DNA from: an uncultured Sphingomonadaceae bacterium
Lineage (GTDB): Bacteria; Pseudomonadota; Alphaproteobacteria; Sphingomonadales; Sphingomonadaceae
Assembly (NCBI GenBank): GCA_937995515.1
Contig: CALKJZ010000024.1
Location: forward strand, 1-64,000
Length of the DNA stretch: 64,000 nucleotides
Direction: 5' to 3'
The translations under genes and the position numbers were made by a program. This document shows, one piece after another, positions 48,192 through 59,386 of the stretch (its first letter is position 1; each line of letters opens with the position of its first letter). The notes beneath the pieces were generated by a model, which did no database searches, was not told the origin of the DNA, and was given only the letters and a program-made list of their open reading frames with translations.

Positions 48192-49336
48192 GCGATTTCG
48201 AGCGGGTGCCGCTGCACCTCGTGTTCCGCGAGGAGGTGACGGTGCGCGACACCTATGGCGGGATCGCGGGCCTCGTCGCGCTCCAGGGCCATCTCCTGAA
48301 GCCGCCAACCCCGGCACGGACGCTCATCGTCTTCATGCACCCCATGGGCATCATGCACTATCTGCCCATGCCGATGGGGCTTGCCGCGGCGGGCCTGCAC
48401 TGCCTGACTGCGGTCTCGCGCTACCCCAACAATGATTCGGCGCTCATCATGGAGAAGGTGGCAGCCGATCTTGCCGCCTGGATGCGCCACGCGCGCACCG
48501 GGCTTGGCTACGAGAAGATCGTGCTGGCAGGCTGGTCGGGCGGCGGCTCGCTGTCGCTCTTCGTGCAGTCGCAGGCGGTCAGGCCGCGCATTGGCGCCAC
48601 GCCGGCGGGAGACCCGGTCGACCTTGCGGACATCCCGCCCGCCGACGCGATGCTCCTGCTTGCGGCCCATGTGAGCCGCGCGGCGACGCTGACCGAGTGG
48701 CTCGACCCCTCGATCACCGACGAGGCCCGCCCGTTCGACCGCGCCGCCGAATGGAACCTCTATGCCGATCCGCCGCCGGCCCGGCCGCCCTATCCCGCCG
48801 ACTGGGTGGCGGCGTTCCGCGCGCGGCAGGTGGCGCGCAACCGGCGCATCACCGAATGGGCGCAGGCGACGCTCGAGACCATCCGGCAGCAGGACGGCCC
48901 GCACGCCGAGCGGGCCTTTGTCGTCCACGGCACCATGGCCGACCCGCGCTGGCTTGACCCTTCGATCGACCCGAACGACCGGGTGCCCGGCCGCTGCTAT
49001 CTCGGCGACCCGCGCGCCATCAACGATGCCCCTGGCGGGCTTGCGCGCTTTTCCACGCTGCGCTCCTGGCTCTCGCAATGGGGGCTCGAGACGTCGCAGG
49101 CCGATGGCGTCGCCTGCGCGGCGGATTGCCATGTGCCGACGCTCGTCGTCTCCAACTCCGCCGACGACGCCTGCACGCCCAGCCACGCGCAGCGGCTGTT
49201 CGAGGCCGTGGCGGCACCCGACAAGACCCTCGCCACCATCCCGGGCGCCACCCACTATTATGCGTTCCAGCCAGAGAAACTGGCGCAGGCCGTCGGCGTG
49301 GTGAAGGCCTGGCTCGGCGAACGCGGCCTGCTCTAG
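48188..49336 (+). CDS. Alpha/beta hydrolase
   Basis: A 382-residue alpha/beta hydrolase. The nucleophile elbow is AGWSGGGSLSL (Ser 117), the acid is probably in NSADDACTPSHAQRL, and the catalytic His is in PGATHYYAFQ near the C terminus. A long insert between residues about 150 and 290 (lid-like, rich in Asp/Pro/Arg) makes it larger than simple esterases. It is coupled to the VOC gene. The substrate is unknown; an ester or C-C bond hydrolase acting after the VOC enzyme is one guess. Confidence 0.8.
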   Translation: MSDFERVPLHLVFREEVTVRDTYGGIAGLVALQGHLLKPPTPARTLIVFMHPMGIMHYLPMPMGLAAAGLHCLTAVSRYPNNDSALIMEKVAADLAAWMRHARTGLGYEKIVLAGWSGGGSLSLFVQSQAVRPRIGATPAGDPVDLADIPPADAMLLLAAHVSRAATLTEWLDPSITDEARPFDRAAEWNLYADPPPARPPYPADWVAAFRARQVARNRRITEWAQATLETIRQQDGPHAERAFVVHGTMADPRWLDPSIDPNDRVPGRCYLGDPRAINDAPGGLARFSTLRSWLSQWGLETSQADGVACAADCHVPTLVVSNSADDACTPSHAQRLFEAVAAPDKTLATIPGATHYYAFQPEKLAQAVGVVKAWLGERGLL

Positions 49337-49714
49337 GCCCTCGTCTGGCGACCGGACGACATGCCGCGCGCCCGCAATGGGCAGCGATGCCGACAGCGAG
49401 CAAGAGCACGCGCGCCATGGCCTCGGGGGCTCCCCTCTCGCCGGAAAGGTCGACCGCGTGGATCCGGCCGAGGGGAATGGGGAGGCTGCACGGCTCCGGC
49501 ATCGCCTGCGCCGGCTTGTGGGCCGCTTGTGCGCGGCTGGCCTCGGCTTCGATCCGATCCGACGCGGTGGCCGCCTGCGACCGGGGGAGGAGCGGGGCCT
49601 CGGCGGCATCGCGCTTGCGGATGACGTCTCCGGCATGATGGATGTGCTCGGCCGGGCGCGGGAGGGCGAGGCGCCAGTCGTCCAGCCAGCCGAATGGTCC
49701 GGCGCGGCGCCGTC
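49337..49714. other. 378-bp stretch with no recognisable gene
   Basis: The gap lies between the convergent hydrolase and lptA genes. Open frames here have no domain content or ribosome-binding sites. lptB, the usual neighbour of lptA, is not present. Confidence 0.45.
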
Positions 49715-50233
49715 TCAGTTCCGCCGCGCGGGCACCGTGAAGCGGCCCTGCACGCGGCCTGCGCCCTCGCCGCCGCCGGCGCGACCGTCGAGCGTCGAGC
49801 GGCCGGTATCGAGATCGATGACCAGCCGGTTGCCGCTCACCGAGGCCTCTGCGTTGGACAGCCGCACATTGCCGATGAGCGTGATGAGGCGCTGCTCCAC
49901 GTCGTAGATGGCAAAGCGCGCGCTGGCCTGCTCGGAGGGGCTGGTGAGCCGGACCGCGCCATCGGCGTCGAGCCGGCGGATCTCGGGATCGCCCGAACCC
50001 TGCCGCCGGTAAAGCACGCGGATCCGGTTGGACTGGAGGTTGAGCGCCCCCTGCTTCACCCGCACATTGCCGGTGAAGATCGCCTGCGATTCCCGGTCGA
50101 GCACCTCGACCCTGTCGGCGTTCACATCGACGGGCGCGCGCGTGTCGTGGCCGCGGAGCGCCGAGCCGGCAATCGTCTGCGCCGCGGCAGGGCCTGCGAC
50201 GAGCAGCAGCAGCAGGACCATCGCCTTCGGCAT
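49715..50233 (-). CDS. lptA: LPS transport periplasmic protein LptA
   Basis: A 172-residue periplasmic bridge protein of the Lpt pathway, with a signal peptide (MPKAMVLLLLLVAGPAAA) and an OstA-type beta-jellyroll: VNADRVEVLDRESQAIFTGN, RVKQGALNLQSNRIRVLY and EASVSGNRLVIDLDTG. The start overlaps the lptC stop by one base (TGATG). The last residues (VQGRFTVPARRN) are a basic tail. Confidence 0.9.
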   Translation of the reverse strand: MPKAMVLLLLLVAGPAAAQTIAGSALRGHDTRAPVDVNADRVEVLDRESQAIFTGNVRVKQGALNLQSNRIRVLYRRQGSGDPEIRRLDADGAVRLTSPSEQASARFAIYDVEQRLITLIGNVRLSNAEASVSGNRLVIDLDTGRSTLDGRAGGGEGAGRVQGRFTVPARRN

Positions 50234-50904
50234 CAGCCGCGCCTTCTGGCGGCGCGCGGGGCGATGCGCAAGGCGACGCCGCCTTCCATCACCACCTTCC
50301 GCCCCTCCACATCGGCGGCAAAGCTGTCGGCCCGGAAGGTGCCGAGCGGCACCTCGCCCATGACCGGCTCGGCGGTTCGCACGGTGCGGTCGTTAAGGCT
50401 CACCTCGATGCCCTGGCCATCGAGCGCGAAGCCGGATTCGCTGCGCACCTCGACCGGGCCGTCGATCAGGATCATCTGCGAGTCGAGATTGTAGCTGCCC
50501 GAAGGCGCCGTCACCGACGCGCGCCCGTCGGCGCGCAGGATCTCGGCCGAAAGCCCCGAGAGCCGCACCACCGGCACCGCGCTCGACGCCTGCACGGCGC
50601 GCCGGGCGCGAATCTCGAACGGCTCGCCGTTCTCGGTGGTGCCGCGGTAGCGCGCCTCCTCGACCAGCAGCCGCTCGCCGGCGGCCCCGGTATTGTCCTT
50701 CGACAGCAGAAAGCTGAACTCCTGCGTGGCCGCCAGCGGCAGCCACAGCAGGAGGAGCAGGAGCGCGAGCGCCGCGGCCGGCAGGCCCACCTTCAGGATC
50801 GCAACCCAGGTGTCGCGCGCGCTGCCGGGCATCATCGCGCGGCGGCGCGCCTCCCGCGCGGCCTCGGCGGCGGCCGATCGCTGCTGACCGGAAGCCGTCG
50901 CCAT
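50233..50904 (-). CDS. lptC: LPS export protein LptC
   Basis: A 223-residue bitopic inner-membrane protein that receives LPS from LptB2FG and passes it to LptA. One transmembrane helix (ILKVGLPAAALALLLLLLWL, about 36-55) is followed by a periplasmic jellyroll with YRGTTENGEPFEIRARRAV and VTAPSGSYNLDSQMILIDGP. It begins 3 bp after rnd and ends overlapping lptA. The N-terminal 30 residues are Ala/Arg-rich and cytoplasmic. Confidence 0.9.
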   Translation of the reverse strand: MATASGQQRSAAAEAAREARRRAMMPGSARDTWVAILKVGLPAAALALLLLLLWLPLAATQEFSFLLSKDNTGAAGERLLVEEARYRGTTENGEPFEIRARRAVQASSAVPVVRLSGLSAEILRADGRASVTAPSGSYNLDSQMILIDGPVEVRSESGFALDGQGIEVSLNDRTVRTAEPVMGEVPLGTFRADSFAADVEGRKVVMEGGVALRIAPRAARRRG

Positions 50905-50907
50905 GGC

Positions 50908-51519
50908 TCAGCCGTGCGCGAAGATGTCGACCTCGGGCCAGCCGGCGAGATCGAGCTCGGCCCGCCAGGGCAGGAAGGCGAAACAGGCCTCGGCGAGCGC
51001 GGCCCGCCCCTCACGCGCCAGCCGCAGGTCGAGCTCCTCCTTCAGCCGGTGCAGGTAGCGCACGTCGCTTGCCGCATAATCCTTCTGCGCCTCGGACAGG
51101 TGGGGGGCGCCCCAGTCCGAGGATTGCTGCGCCTTGGAAATCTCGATGCCGAGCAGCTCACGCACGAGGTCCTTGAGCCCGTGCCGGTCGGTGTAGGTGC
51201 GCACGAGGAGGCTTGCGGTCCGGGTGCAGTAGACAGGCGTTGCCGTGATTCCGAGCCAGTGCCGGAGCACGGCGAGATCGAAGCGCGCGAAATGATAGAG
51301 TTTCAGCCGGGCCCGATCCTCGAGCACCGCCTTGAGGACAGGCGCATCGCGTCCGGGCAGGATCCGGACCAGATGCTCATCGCCCCGGCCGTCCGACAGC
51401 TGCACGAGGCACAGCCGGTCGCGCCGGGTGTTGAGGCCCATGGCCTCGGTATCGACGGCAACCGGCCCGGGGGCGAACAGGTCGCCGGGCAGATCGCCCT
51501 CATGCAGCAGCACAGCCAT
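50908..51519 (-). CDS. rnd: Ribonuclease D-like 3'-5' exonuclease
   Basis: A 203-residue DEDDy exonuclease. Catalytic acids lie in VAVDTEAMGLN (Asp and Glu), FARFDLAVL (Asp), and YAASDVRYL (Tyr and Asp). It lacks the HRDC domains of E. coli RNase D, being the short form common in alphaproteobacteria, where it precedes lptC and lptA as here. It trims RNA 3' ends. The link to LPS transport genes is conserved but unexplained. Confidence 0.9.
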   Translation of the reverse strand: MAVLLHEGDLPGDLFAPGPVAVDTEAMGLNTRRDRLCLVQLSDGRGDEHLVRILPGRDAPVLKAVLEDRARLKLYHFARFDLAVLRHWLGITATPVYCTRTASLLVRTYTDRHGLKDLVRELLGIEISKAQQSSDWGAPHLSEAQKDYAASDVRYLHRLKEELDLRLAREGRAALAEACFAFLPWRAELDLAGWPEVDIFAHG

Positions 51520-51563
51520 GGCGCCGGCCTAGGCGAGGCGCGCCCGGCCGGCAACCGCGCGGA

Positions 51564-51674
51564 TCAGCCCTGCGACAGCCAGATGCCGACCAGCGCCGCA
51601 TAGCCCGTGGCAAGGCCGGCAAGAAATGCCGCCCAGAGCCGCCACGGCGGCCGCGGATACCCCGCCCGTCGCAT
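51564..51674 (-). CDS. 36-residue single-span membrane protein (small hypothetical)
   Basis: A short frame starts at ATG 51674 and ends at TGA 51564. The product has a basic N terminus (MRRAGYPRPPWR) followed by a hydrophobic span LWAAFLAGLATGYAALVGIW and ends LSQG, a plausible small inner-membrane protein. GGGAGGG lies 8 bases upstream of the ATG, one of the better ribosome-binding sites in the window. It sits 44 bp before rnd on the same strand, so it may be the first gene of the rnd-lptC-lptA operon. I recognise no family. Confidence 0.6.
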   Translation of the reverse strand: MRRAGYPRPPWRLWAAFLAGLATGYAALVGIWLSQG

Positions 51675-51870
51675 GCCCGAGCCCTCCCGGTGTGTCCGAC
51701 GGCTGCGCCCTTATCCACAGGCCGCGCGGGCGACAACCCCCGGCGCCGAGCTGCCGGCGCCGATTCTTGCGGGGCAGGCCCGGGATCCGCGCGGCGGCGC
51801 GCCGCCCCGGCCGGGCGGGTCTGCCGGGCTGGCCTTGCACGCAAGGGGCGAGCGCGGCACGAGAGTTGCC

Positions 51871-52548
51871 ATGGACGCCCGGCCCCAGCGCCCGCGGGAT
51901 GCCGCGACCCTCATCCTTGTGCGCCGCGACGGCCGGGCACCGCGCGTGCTGATGGGCCGGCGCTCGGGCGGGCACGACTTCATGCCGGGCAAGTGGGTCT
52001 TTCCCGGCGGGCGCATCCACCGGGCCGACTATGGGGTGCCGCTGGCAGCCGATCTTCCGCCCGAGACGGCCGCCGCACTTGCGCAAGGCCGCAGGCTCGC
52101 CCGGCAGGATGGGGCGCGCCTTGCGCGCGCGCTCGGCGCGGCCGCCGTTCGCGAGACGTTCGAGGAAACGGGGCTGATGCTGGGCCGGCCGGCCCCGTCC
52201 TGCCGGCGCATGCCGGCCGCCTTTTCGCCGATGCAGGCCTGCGGCCTTGCGCCCGATCTTTCCGGCCTTCGCTACGTGGCGCGCGCGATCACCCCGCCGG
52301 CCCGGCACCGCCGGTTCGATGCCCGTTTCCTCATGGCCGATGCCGCCGGCCTCGCCAGCCTCGAGCCCGCCGACAGCCGCGAACTCGCCGACGTTGGCTG
52401 GTTCACCCTTGCCGAGGCGGCACTGCTCGACCTGCCGACGGTCACCCGCGCCGTCATCGCGCTCCTCGGCGCGCATCTGGACGGCAGGGCTCCCGCCGAG
52501 CCGCCCTTCTGGCGCTGGACGCGAGGCGATCCCGGCTCGGCGCGCTAG
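51871..52548 (+). CDS. NUDIX hydrolase
   Basis: A 225-residue NUDIX protein. The box is split by a long loop: WVFPGGRIHRADYG, then about 35 residues, then ALGAAAVRETFEETGLMLG with the REx2EExG core. This long-loop form resembles the NUDT7/8/19-like or nucleoside diphosphate-linked hydrolases of alphaproteobacteria. The substrate cannot be predicted. Start at ATG 51871, though the frame is open for 88 further codons upstream with no family content. It converges on metH with a 21-bp gap. Confidence 0.82.
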   Translation: MDARPQRPRDAATLILVRRDGRAPRVLMGRRSGGHDFMPGKWVFPGGRIHRADYGVPLAADLPPETAAALAQGRRLARQDGARLARALGAAAVRETFEETGLMLGRPAPSCRRMPAAFSPMQACGLAPDLSGLRYVARAITPPARHRRFDARFLMADAAGLASLEPADSRELADVGWFTLAEAALLDLPTVTRAVIALLGAHLDGRAPAEPPFWRWTRGDPGSAR

Positions 52549-52569
52549 GGCCCCGCGCCAGGGGACGGC

Positions 52570-55220
<2,651 letters not shown>

Positions 55221-55224
<4 letters not shown>

Positions 55225-56291
55225 GCGAAGACCGCAGCCTCGAGGCCCGAGAGGCGCAGGGCCGGCGGCCGGGCCGGCAGCGGACGCGGCGGCAGGCCCG
55301 CGACCATCGACGCAATGCGCGCGATGTGCGCCGGCGTGGTGCCGCAGCACCCGCCCACGGCGTTGATGAGCCCGTCCTCCGCCCAGGCACGGATGAGCGA
55401 GGCGGTGGTCTCGGGGGCCTCGTCATAGCCGCCGAAGGCATTGGGCAGGCCGGCATTGGGGTAGACGAGCAGCGGCGCATCGGCGATGCCGGCAAGCGCC
55501 TGCACGTGCGGGCGCAGCTCGGTGGCGCCGAAACTGCAGTTGAGGCCGATGGTGAGCGGACGGACGTGCATCACCGAGATCCAGAAGGCCTCCACCGTCT
55601 GTCCCGAGAGGTTGCGCCCGGCAAGATCGGTGAGCGTCATCGAGAGCATGACGGGCACGCGCCGGCCGAGCGCCTCCTCGGCCTCCATGGCCGCCATGGC
55701 GGCGGCCTTGGCGTTCAGCGTGTCAAACACCGTCTCGATCAGGATGAAATCGACCCCGCCCTCGAGCAGCGCATCGACCTGCTCGCGGTAGACTGCCTTC
55801 ACACCATCGAAATCGACCTCGCGAAACCCCGGGTCCTCGACCCGGGGCGAAAGCGAGAGGGTCTTGTTGGTCGGCCCGAGCGCTCCGGCGACGAACCGTC
55901 GCCGGCCATCCCGGGCCTCGGCCGCATCCGCCTCGGCGCGCACGATCCCAGCGGCCGCGCGGTTGATCTCGGGCACCAGCCGCTCGGTGCCATAGTCCGC
56001 CTGCGAGATCGCGTTCGCGTTGAAGGTGTTGGTTGCGAGAATGTCGGCCCCGGCCTCGGCATAGGCGCGCGCGATGCCGGCGATTGCCTCGGGCCGGGTG
56101 AGGTTCAGAAGGTCGTTGTTGCCCTTCTGGTCGGAACGGACATCGAGCGCGCCGCGATAGTCGGCCTCGGCAAGGCCCAGCGCCTGGATGGCCGTGCCAT
56201 AGGGGCCATCCTTCACGAGGATGCGGGACCGGATGGCCGCACGGAAGGCGGCCTCGGCGTCAGACGGGGCAATCACGGGCGAGGCCCTCAT
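55221..56291 (-). CDS. metH: Methionine synthase, homocysteine-binding (zinc) part
   Basis: The first half of the split MetH, 356 residues. It is a homocysteine methyltransferase barrel with the N-terminal [13 protein letters not shown], and zinc ligands C252 (GLNCSFGA), C315 and C316 ([10 protein letters not shown]). Alone it could resemble betaine- or S-methylmethionine-dependent enzymes, but the coupling to the B12 part downstream (ATGA overlap) and to metF upstream (ATGA overlap) supports the MetH role. Together with MetF and the ArsR-type regulator it forms one operon. Confidence 0.93.
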
Positions 56292-57232
56292 GCGGCCACC
56301 CTCCCGGCCGGGCGCACCCCGAGCAGGTGGCAGATGGCATAGGCCAGTTCGGCCCGGTTGAGGGTGTAGAAATGGAAGTGGCGGACCCCTCCCGCATAGA
56401 GCCGGCGGACCATCTCTGCCGCCACGGTCGCCGCCACCAGCTGGCGCGCAGCCGGCAGCTCGTCGAGGCCGTCGAACAGCCGCCCCAGCCAGTCGGGCAC
56501 GGACGTGCCGCACATGGCGGCCATGCGCCTGGTGTTGGCGAAGTTCGCAACCGGCAGGATCCCGGGGACGAGCTCGGCCGAGATGCCGGCGGCGGCAGCC
56601 CTGTCGCGGAAGCGGAAGAAGATCTCGGGCTCGAAGAAGAACTGGGTGATCGCGCGCGTGGCACCGGCCTCGATCTTGCGCTTCAGGTGCTCGATGTCGG
56701 CCTCGGCGCTTGCCGCCTCCGGGTGAACCTCGGGATAGGCGCCCACCGAAAGCTCGAACGGCGCGACGGTGCGAAGCCCGGCCACCAGCTCGGCGGCATC
56801 GGCATAGCCATCGGCGCGCGGCACGAAGCGGGACTCGCCACCCGGCGGGTCCCCGCGCAGGGCGACGATGTGACGCACCCCGGCCGCCCAGTAGGCGCGG
56901 GCCACCTCGGCGATCTCGTCGCGGCTGGCGTTCACGCAGGTCAGGTGCGCGGCCACCGGAACGGAGGTGGAGGTCGCGATGCGCTGGACCGTCGCGTGGG
57001 TCCGCTCGCGCGTGCTGCCGCCTGCGCCATAGGTCACCGAGACGAAGCGCGGCGCAAGCGGCGCCAGCATCGCAACGGCAGCCCACAGCGTCTCGGCCAT
57101 GGCCGCGGTCTTGGGCGGAAAGAATTCGAAACTGACCGCCACATCGCCCGGAAGGTCGGCAAACAGCGGCGGATTGGACGCGCGCACCCGTTCGAGCCGG
57201 CAATCCACAAGGCTGGCCGCGCGCACCATCAT
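56288..57232 (-). CDS. metF: Methylenetetrahydrofolate reductase MetF
   Basis: A 314-residue flavoprotein that supplies methyl-THF to MetH. Motifs are [18 protein letters not shown] with the catalytic Glu, [36 protein letters not shown] and [16 protein letters not shown]. The start (two adjacent ATGs; the first overlaps the regulator stop in ATGA) is coupled to the regulator gene, and the end is coupled to the homocysteine-domain gene. Confidence 0.95.
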   Translation of the reverse strand: MMVRAASLVDCRLERVRASNPPLFADLPGDVAVSFEFFPPKTAAMAETLWAAVAMLAPLAPRFVSVTYGAGGSTRERTHATVQRIATSTSVPVAAHLTCVNASRDEIAEVARAYWAAGVRHIVALRGDPPGGESRFVPRADGYADAAELVAGLRTVAPFELSVGAYPEVHPEAASAEADIEHLKRKIEAGATRAITQFFFEPEIFFRFRDRAAAAGISAELVPGILPVANFANTRRMAAMCGTSVPDWLGRLFDGLDELPAARQLVAATVAAEMVRRLYAGGVRHFHFYTLNRAELAYAICHLLGVRPAGRVAA

Positions 57233-58212
57233 GCATCCGCCCTTTCCTCGGCAGCCCGCGCGGGGCCTTCTCCGGCGGCCCCGGCGCACCCCGGCGCCAC
57301 GGCCTGCCACAGCTTCACGGTCAGCGCCGGGCCGGCTTGCTCCGAGCCATTGCCAAGGCGAAGCCCGGCATCGCGGCACCAGCGGGCGATGTCGGCCGCG
57401 GCAAAGCCCAGCCGCACATGGCGAAAGCGCGCGCGCAGCTCCTCCTGGTCGTGGCGGGCATAGTCCACCAGCAGCAGCTGCCCGCCCGGCGCCAGCACGC
57501 GGGCGGCCTCGCGGATGGCCTCCTGCGGGTCGGCTGCGAAGTGCAGCACCTGATGCATCACCACGGTGTCGAACGCGCGCGCGGCAAAGGGCAGGGCCGC
57601 CATGTCGGCCTGGCGCACCTCGACACGGCGGAGGCCCAGACGGTCGAGCTTCACGCGCGCGACCCGCAGCATCTCGGGCGAGCGGTCGACGCCGATGGCC
57701 ACCTCGGCGTCCGGGCCGAGCAGCTCGAGGATCCGCGCCGTGCCGGTGCCGATATCGAGCAGACGGCCGACGCCGCGGGCGCGCGCGAGATCGACAAGGT
57801 GGGCCTCGATGCCGTCGCCTGCGCCCTCGAGCGCGCGCATGTGATCCCACTCTGCCGCGTGCTCGGCAAACCATTGATCCGCAAGGCGCTGGCGCTCGGC
57901 GCGCACCTGTGCCAGCCGGAGACGGTCGGCGGCAATCGGATCCGTGCCGTCGAACAGCTCGGCGGCAAAGTCCAAAAGCCGGCCCGAATCGACCAGCGGC
58001 CCGGCACGCACGAACACCCAGGCTCCTTCGCGGTGGCGGCGCACGAGGCCGGCCTCGGAGAGGATCCGCACATGGCGCGACACACGCGGCTGGCTCTGGT
58101 CGAGCACCTCGGCCAGTTCGCCCATCGCCAGTTCCAGCTCGCGCACGAGAAGCAGGATGCGCAGCCGCGTTGGGTCTGCCAGCGCTGCGAAGACGGCGTG
58201 CGGTTCGATCAC
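57229..58212 (-). CDS. ArsR-type regulator fused to a SAM methyltransferase
   Basis: A 327-residue two-domain protein. Residues 1-about 90 are an ArsR winged helix ([15 protein letters not shown], then [20 protein letters not shown]); residues about 140-320 are a class I methyltransferase with [16 protein letters not shown] and a [14 protein letters not shown] strand. It carries no metal-binding Cys motif of arsenic/zinc sensors. It heads the metF-metH operon, fitting a sensor of SAM or S-adenosylhomocysteine, like the ArsR-family SahR regulators of methionine metabolism (inference). The start is GTG, 12 bp from an AT-rich palindrome. Whether the methyltransferase domain is catalytic or only a ligand sensor is open. 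Confidence 0.82.
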   Translation of the reverse strand: MIEPHAVFAALADPTRLRILLLVRELELAMGELAEVLDQSQPRVSRHVRILSEAGLVRRHREGAWVFVRAGPLVDSGRLLDFAAELFDGTDPIAADRLRLAQVRAERQRLADQWFAEHAAEWDHMRALEGAGDGIEAHLVDLARARGVGRLLDIGTGTARILELLGPDAEVAIGVDRSPEMLRVARVKLDRLGLRRVEVRQADMAALPFAARAFDTVVMHQVLHFAADPQEAIREAARVLAPGGQLLLVDYARHDQEELRARFRHVRLGFAAADIARWCRDAGLRLGNGSEQAGPALTVKLWQAVAPGCAGAAGEGPARAAEERADA

Positions 58213-58223
58213 GAGTGAAAGAC

Positions 58224-58239
58224 TTAAACAACTCTTTAA
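58224..58239. promoter_or_regulatory. Candidate operator before the ArsR-methyltransferase operon
   Basis: TTAAA (58224-58228) and TTTAA (58235-58239) form an inverted repeat with a 6-base spacer in an AT-rich patch that stands out from the GC-rich surroundings. It lies 12 bp upstream of the GTG start, where an ArsR-type repressor would block transcription of the metF-metH operon. No experimental support is known to me. Confidence 0.45.
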
Positions 58240-58280
58240 ATCCCGTCAATGGACCGGCCCGCACGCCGGCCGAGCACGGG

Positions 58281-58359
58281 CGGGCGGCCATGACGGCTTG
58301 CGTGACGGCGTGTCTTCAACCGGCCGTTCCAGCCTGCCATCGGGCGGCCATGACGGCTT
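58281..58359. repeat. Pair of 19-bp direct repeats, 60 bp apart
   Basis: CGGGCGGCCATGACGGCTT occurs at 58281-58299 and again at 58341-58359 in the divergent region between the methionine operon and mlaA. The intervening 41 bp are not clearly related. It may be a duplicated regulatory element or remnant of a 60-bp duplication; both copies contain an ATG without an open frame of any length. Confidence 0.6.
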
Positions 58360-58405
58360 TGCATGATGGCTTGCCGACGGGCCGCCGCGCGCCTAGCCGC
58401 CTGCC

Positions 58406-59386
58406 ATGCGCCGCCCTGCCCCGCCCGCGCCCGCCCTCCGGCTGCTGCCGCTGCTGCTGGCCGCCCTTCTTGCTGCCGGATGCGCGGGGCGCGATGCCCG
58501 CCTCGAGCGCGGCCTCGCCATGGGTCCGGCCGAGGCTGACCCGTGGGAAGGGCTCAACCGCCGCACCTTCGCCGGGGGCGGCGCGCTCAACCGCTTCCTG
58601 TTCGACCCGGCCACCGGCGCATGGAAGGCAGCCGTGCCCGAGGCCGCGCGGCGCGGCATTGCGCAGAGCTATCGCAACCTCGACGAGCCGCGCAACCTCG
58701 GCAACGCGCTCCTCCAGGGCAAGGTGCAAAGCGCCTTCCGGGCGCTCGACCGGCTGCTCGTCAACAGCCTGCTGGGCGTGGGCGGGCTTGCAGACCATGC
58801 AACGGCCATGGGCCTGCCCGAAGAGCGGCACGATTTCGGCCAGACGCTGGCCCTCTGGGGCGTTCCTTCGGGGCCGTTCCTCATTGCGCCCATCATCGGC
58901 CCCTCGACGGCGCGCGATGCGGCCGGCTTCGTGGTCGACTTCCTCGCCGACCCGACCCGCGCGGGCGAGCGCCTCCTGCTGGGGCGAAGGGAGCGGTTCG
59001 TCGAGCTTGGCGTGGAAATCATCAGCCGCCGGGCCGAGCCGACGGCACCCGACTGGAGCGCGGCCGCCTTCTCCGGCGCGGGCGACCCCTATGTGGCCAT
59101 GCGCACGCGCTTTCTGGAATGGCGCCGCGCCCAGCTGCTCGACCAGCCGCAAGACCCGGGCCCGCCCGCGGGGCCGGTCTCAGGCGAGCGCGCGGATCAT
59201 CCGCACCTCGCGCGCCTGGTGGCGCACGAGCGCCCGCCACAGCGGCAGGCCGAAATCCGGCTCGAGCCCCTCGGCGAGCCTCAGGATCTGCTGGTAGAAC
59301 CAGGCCTGGGTGGCGACCCCGTTCAGCATCCGCGCAACCGGCCAGCGGCTGTGCCGGCCGAAGGGCCCGGGGCCGAAGGCGGCTGA
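58406..59386 (+). CDS. mlaA: MlaA (VacJ) family outer-membrane lipoprotein
   Basis: Extracts phospholipids from the outer leaflet of the outer membrane as part of the Mla system. A lipobox LLAAGC places the lipidated Cys at residue 26. Family features are DPWEGLNRRTF, NRLLVNSLLGVGGLADHA (as RLLVNSLLGVGG), FGQTLALWGVPSGPFLIAP and a GPSTARDAAGFVVD segment. The family domain ends around residue 255; the frame runs on for about 70 residues opposite the 3' end of the OYE-type gene without family content, so the true protein may simply carry a long tail or the original stop was lost. Confidence 0.85.
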   Translation: MRRPAPPAPALRLLPLLLAALLAAGCAGRDARLERGLAMGPAEADPWEGLNRRTFAGGGALNRFLFDPATGAWKAAVPEAARRGIAQSYRNLDEPRNLGNALLQGKVQSAFRALDRLLVNSLLGVGGLADHATAMGLPEERHDFGQTLALWGVPSGPFLIAPIIGPSTARDAAGFVVDFLADPTRAGERLLLGRRERFVELGVEIISRRAEPTAPDWSAAAFSGAGDPYVAMRTRFLEWRRAQLLDQPQDPGPPAGPVSGERADHPHLARLVAHERPPQRQAEIRLEPLGEPQDLLVEPGLGGDPVQHPRNRPAAVPAEGPGAEGG

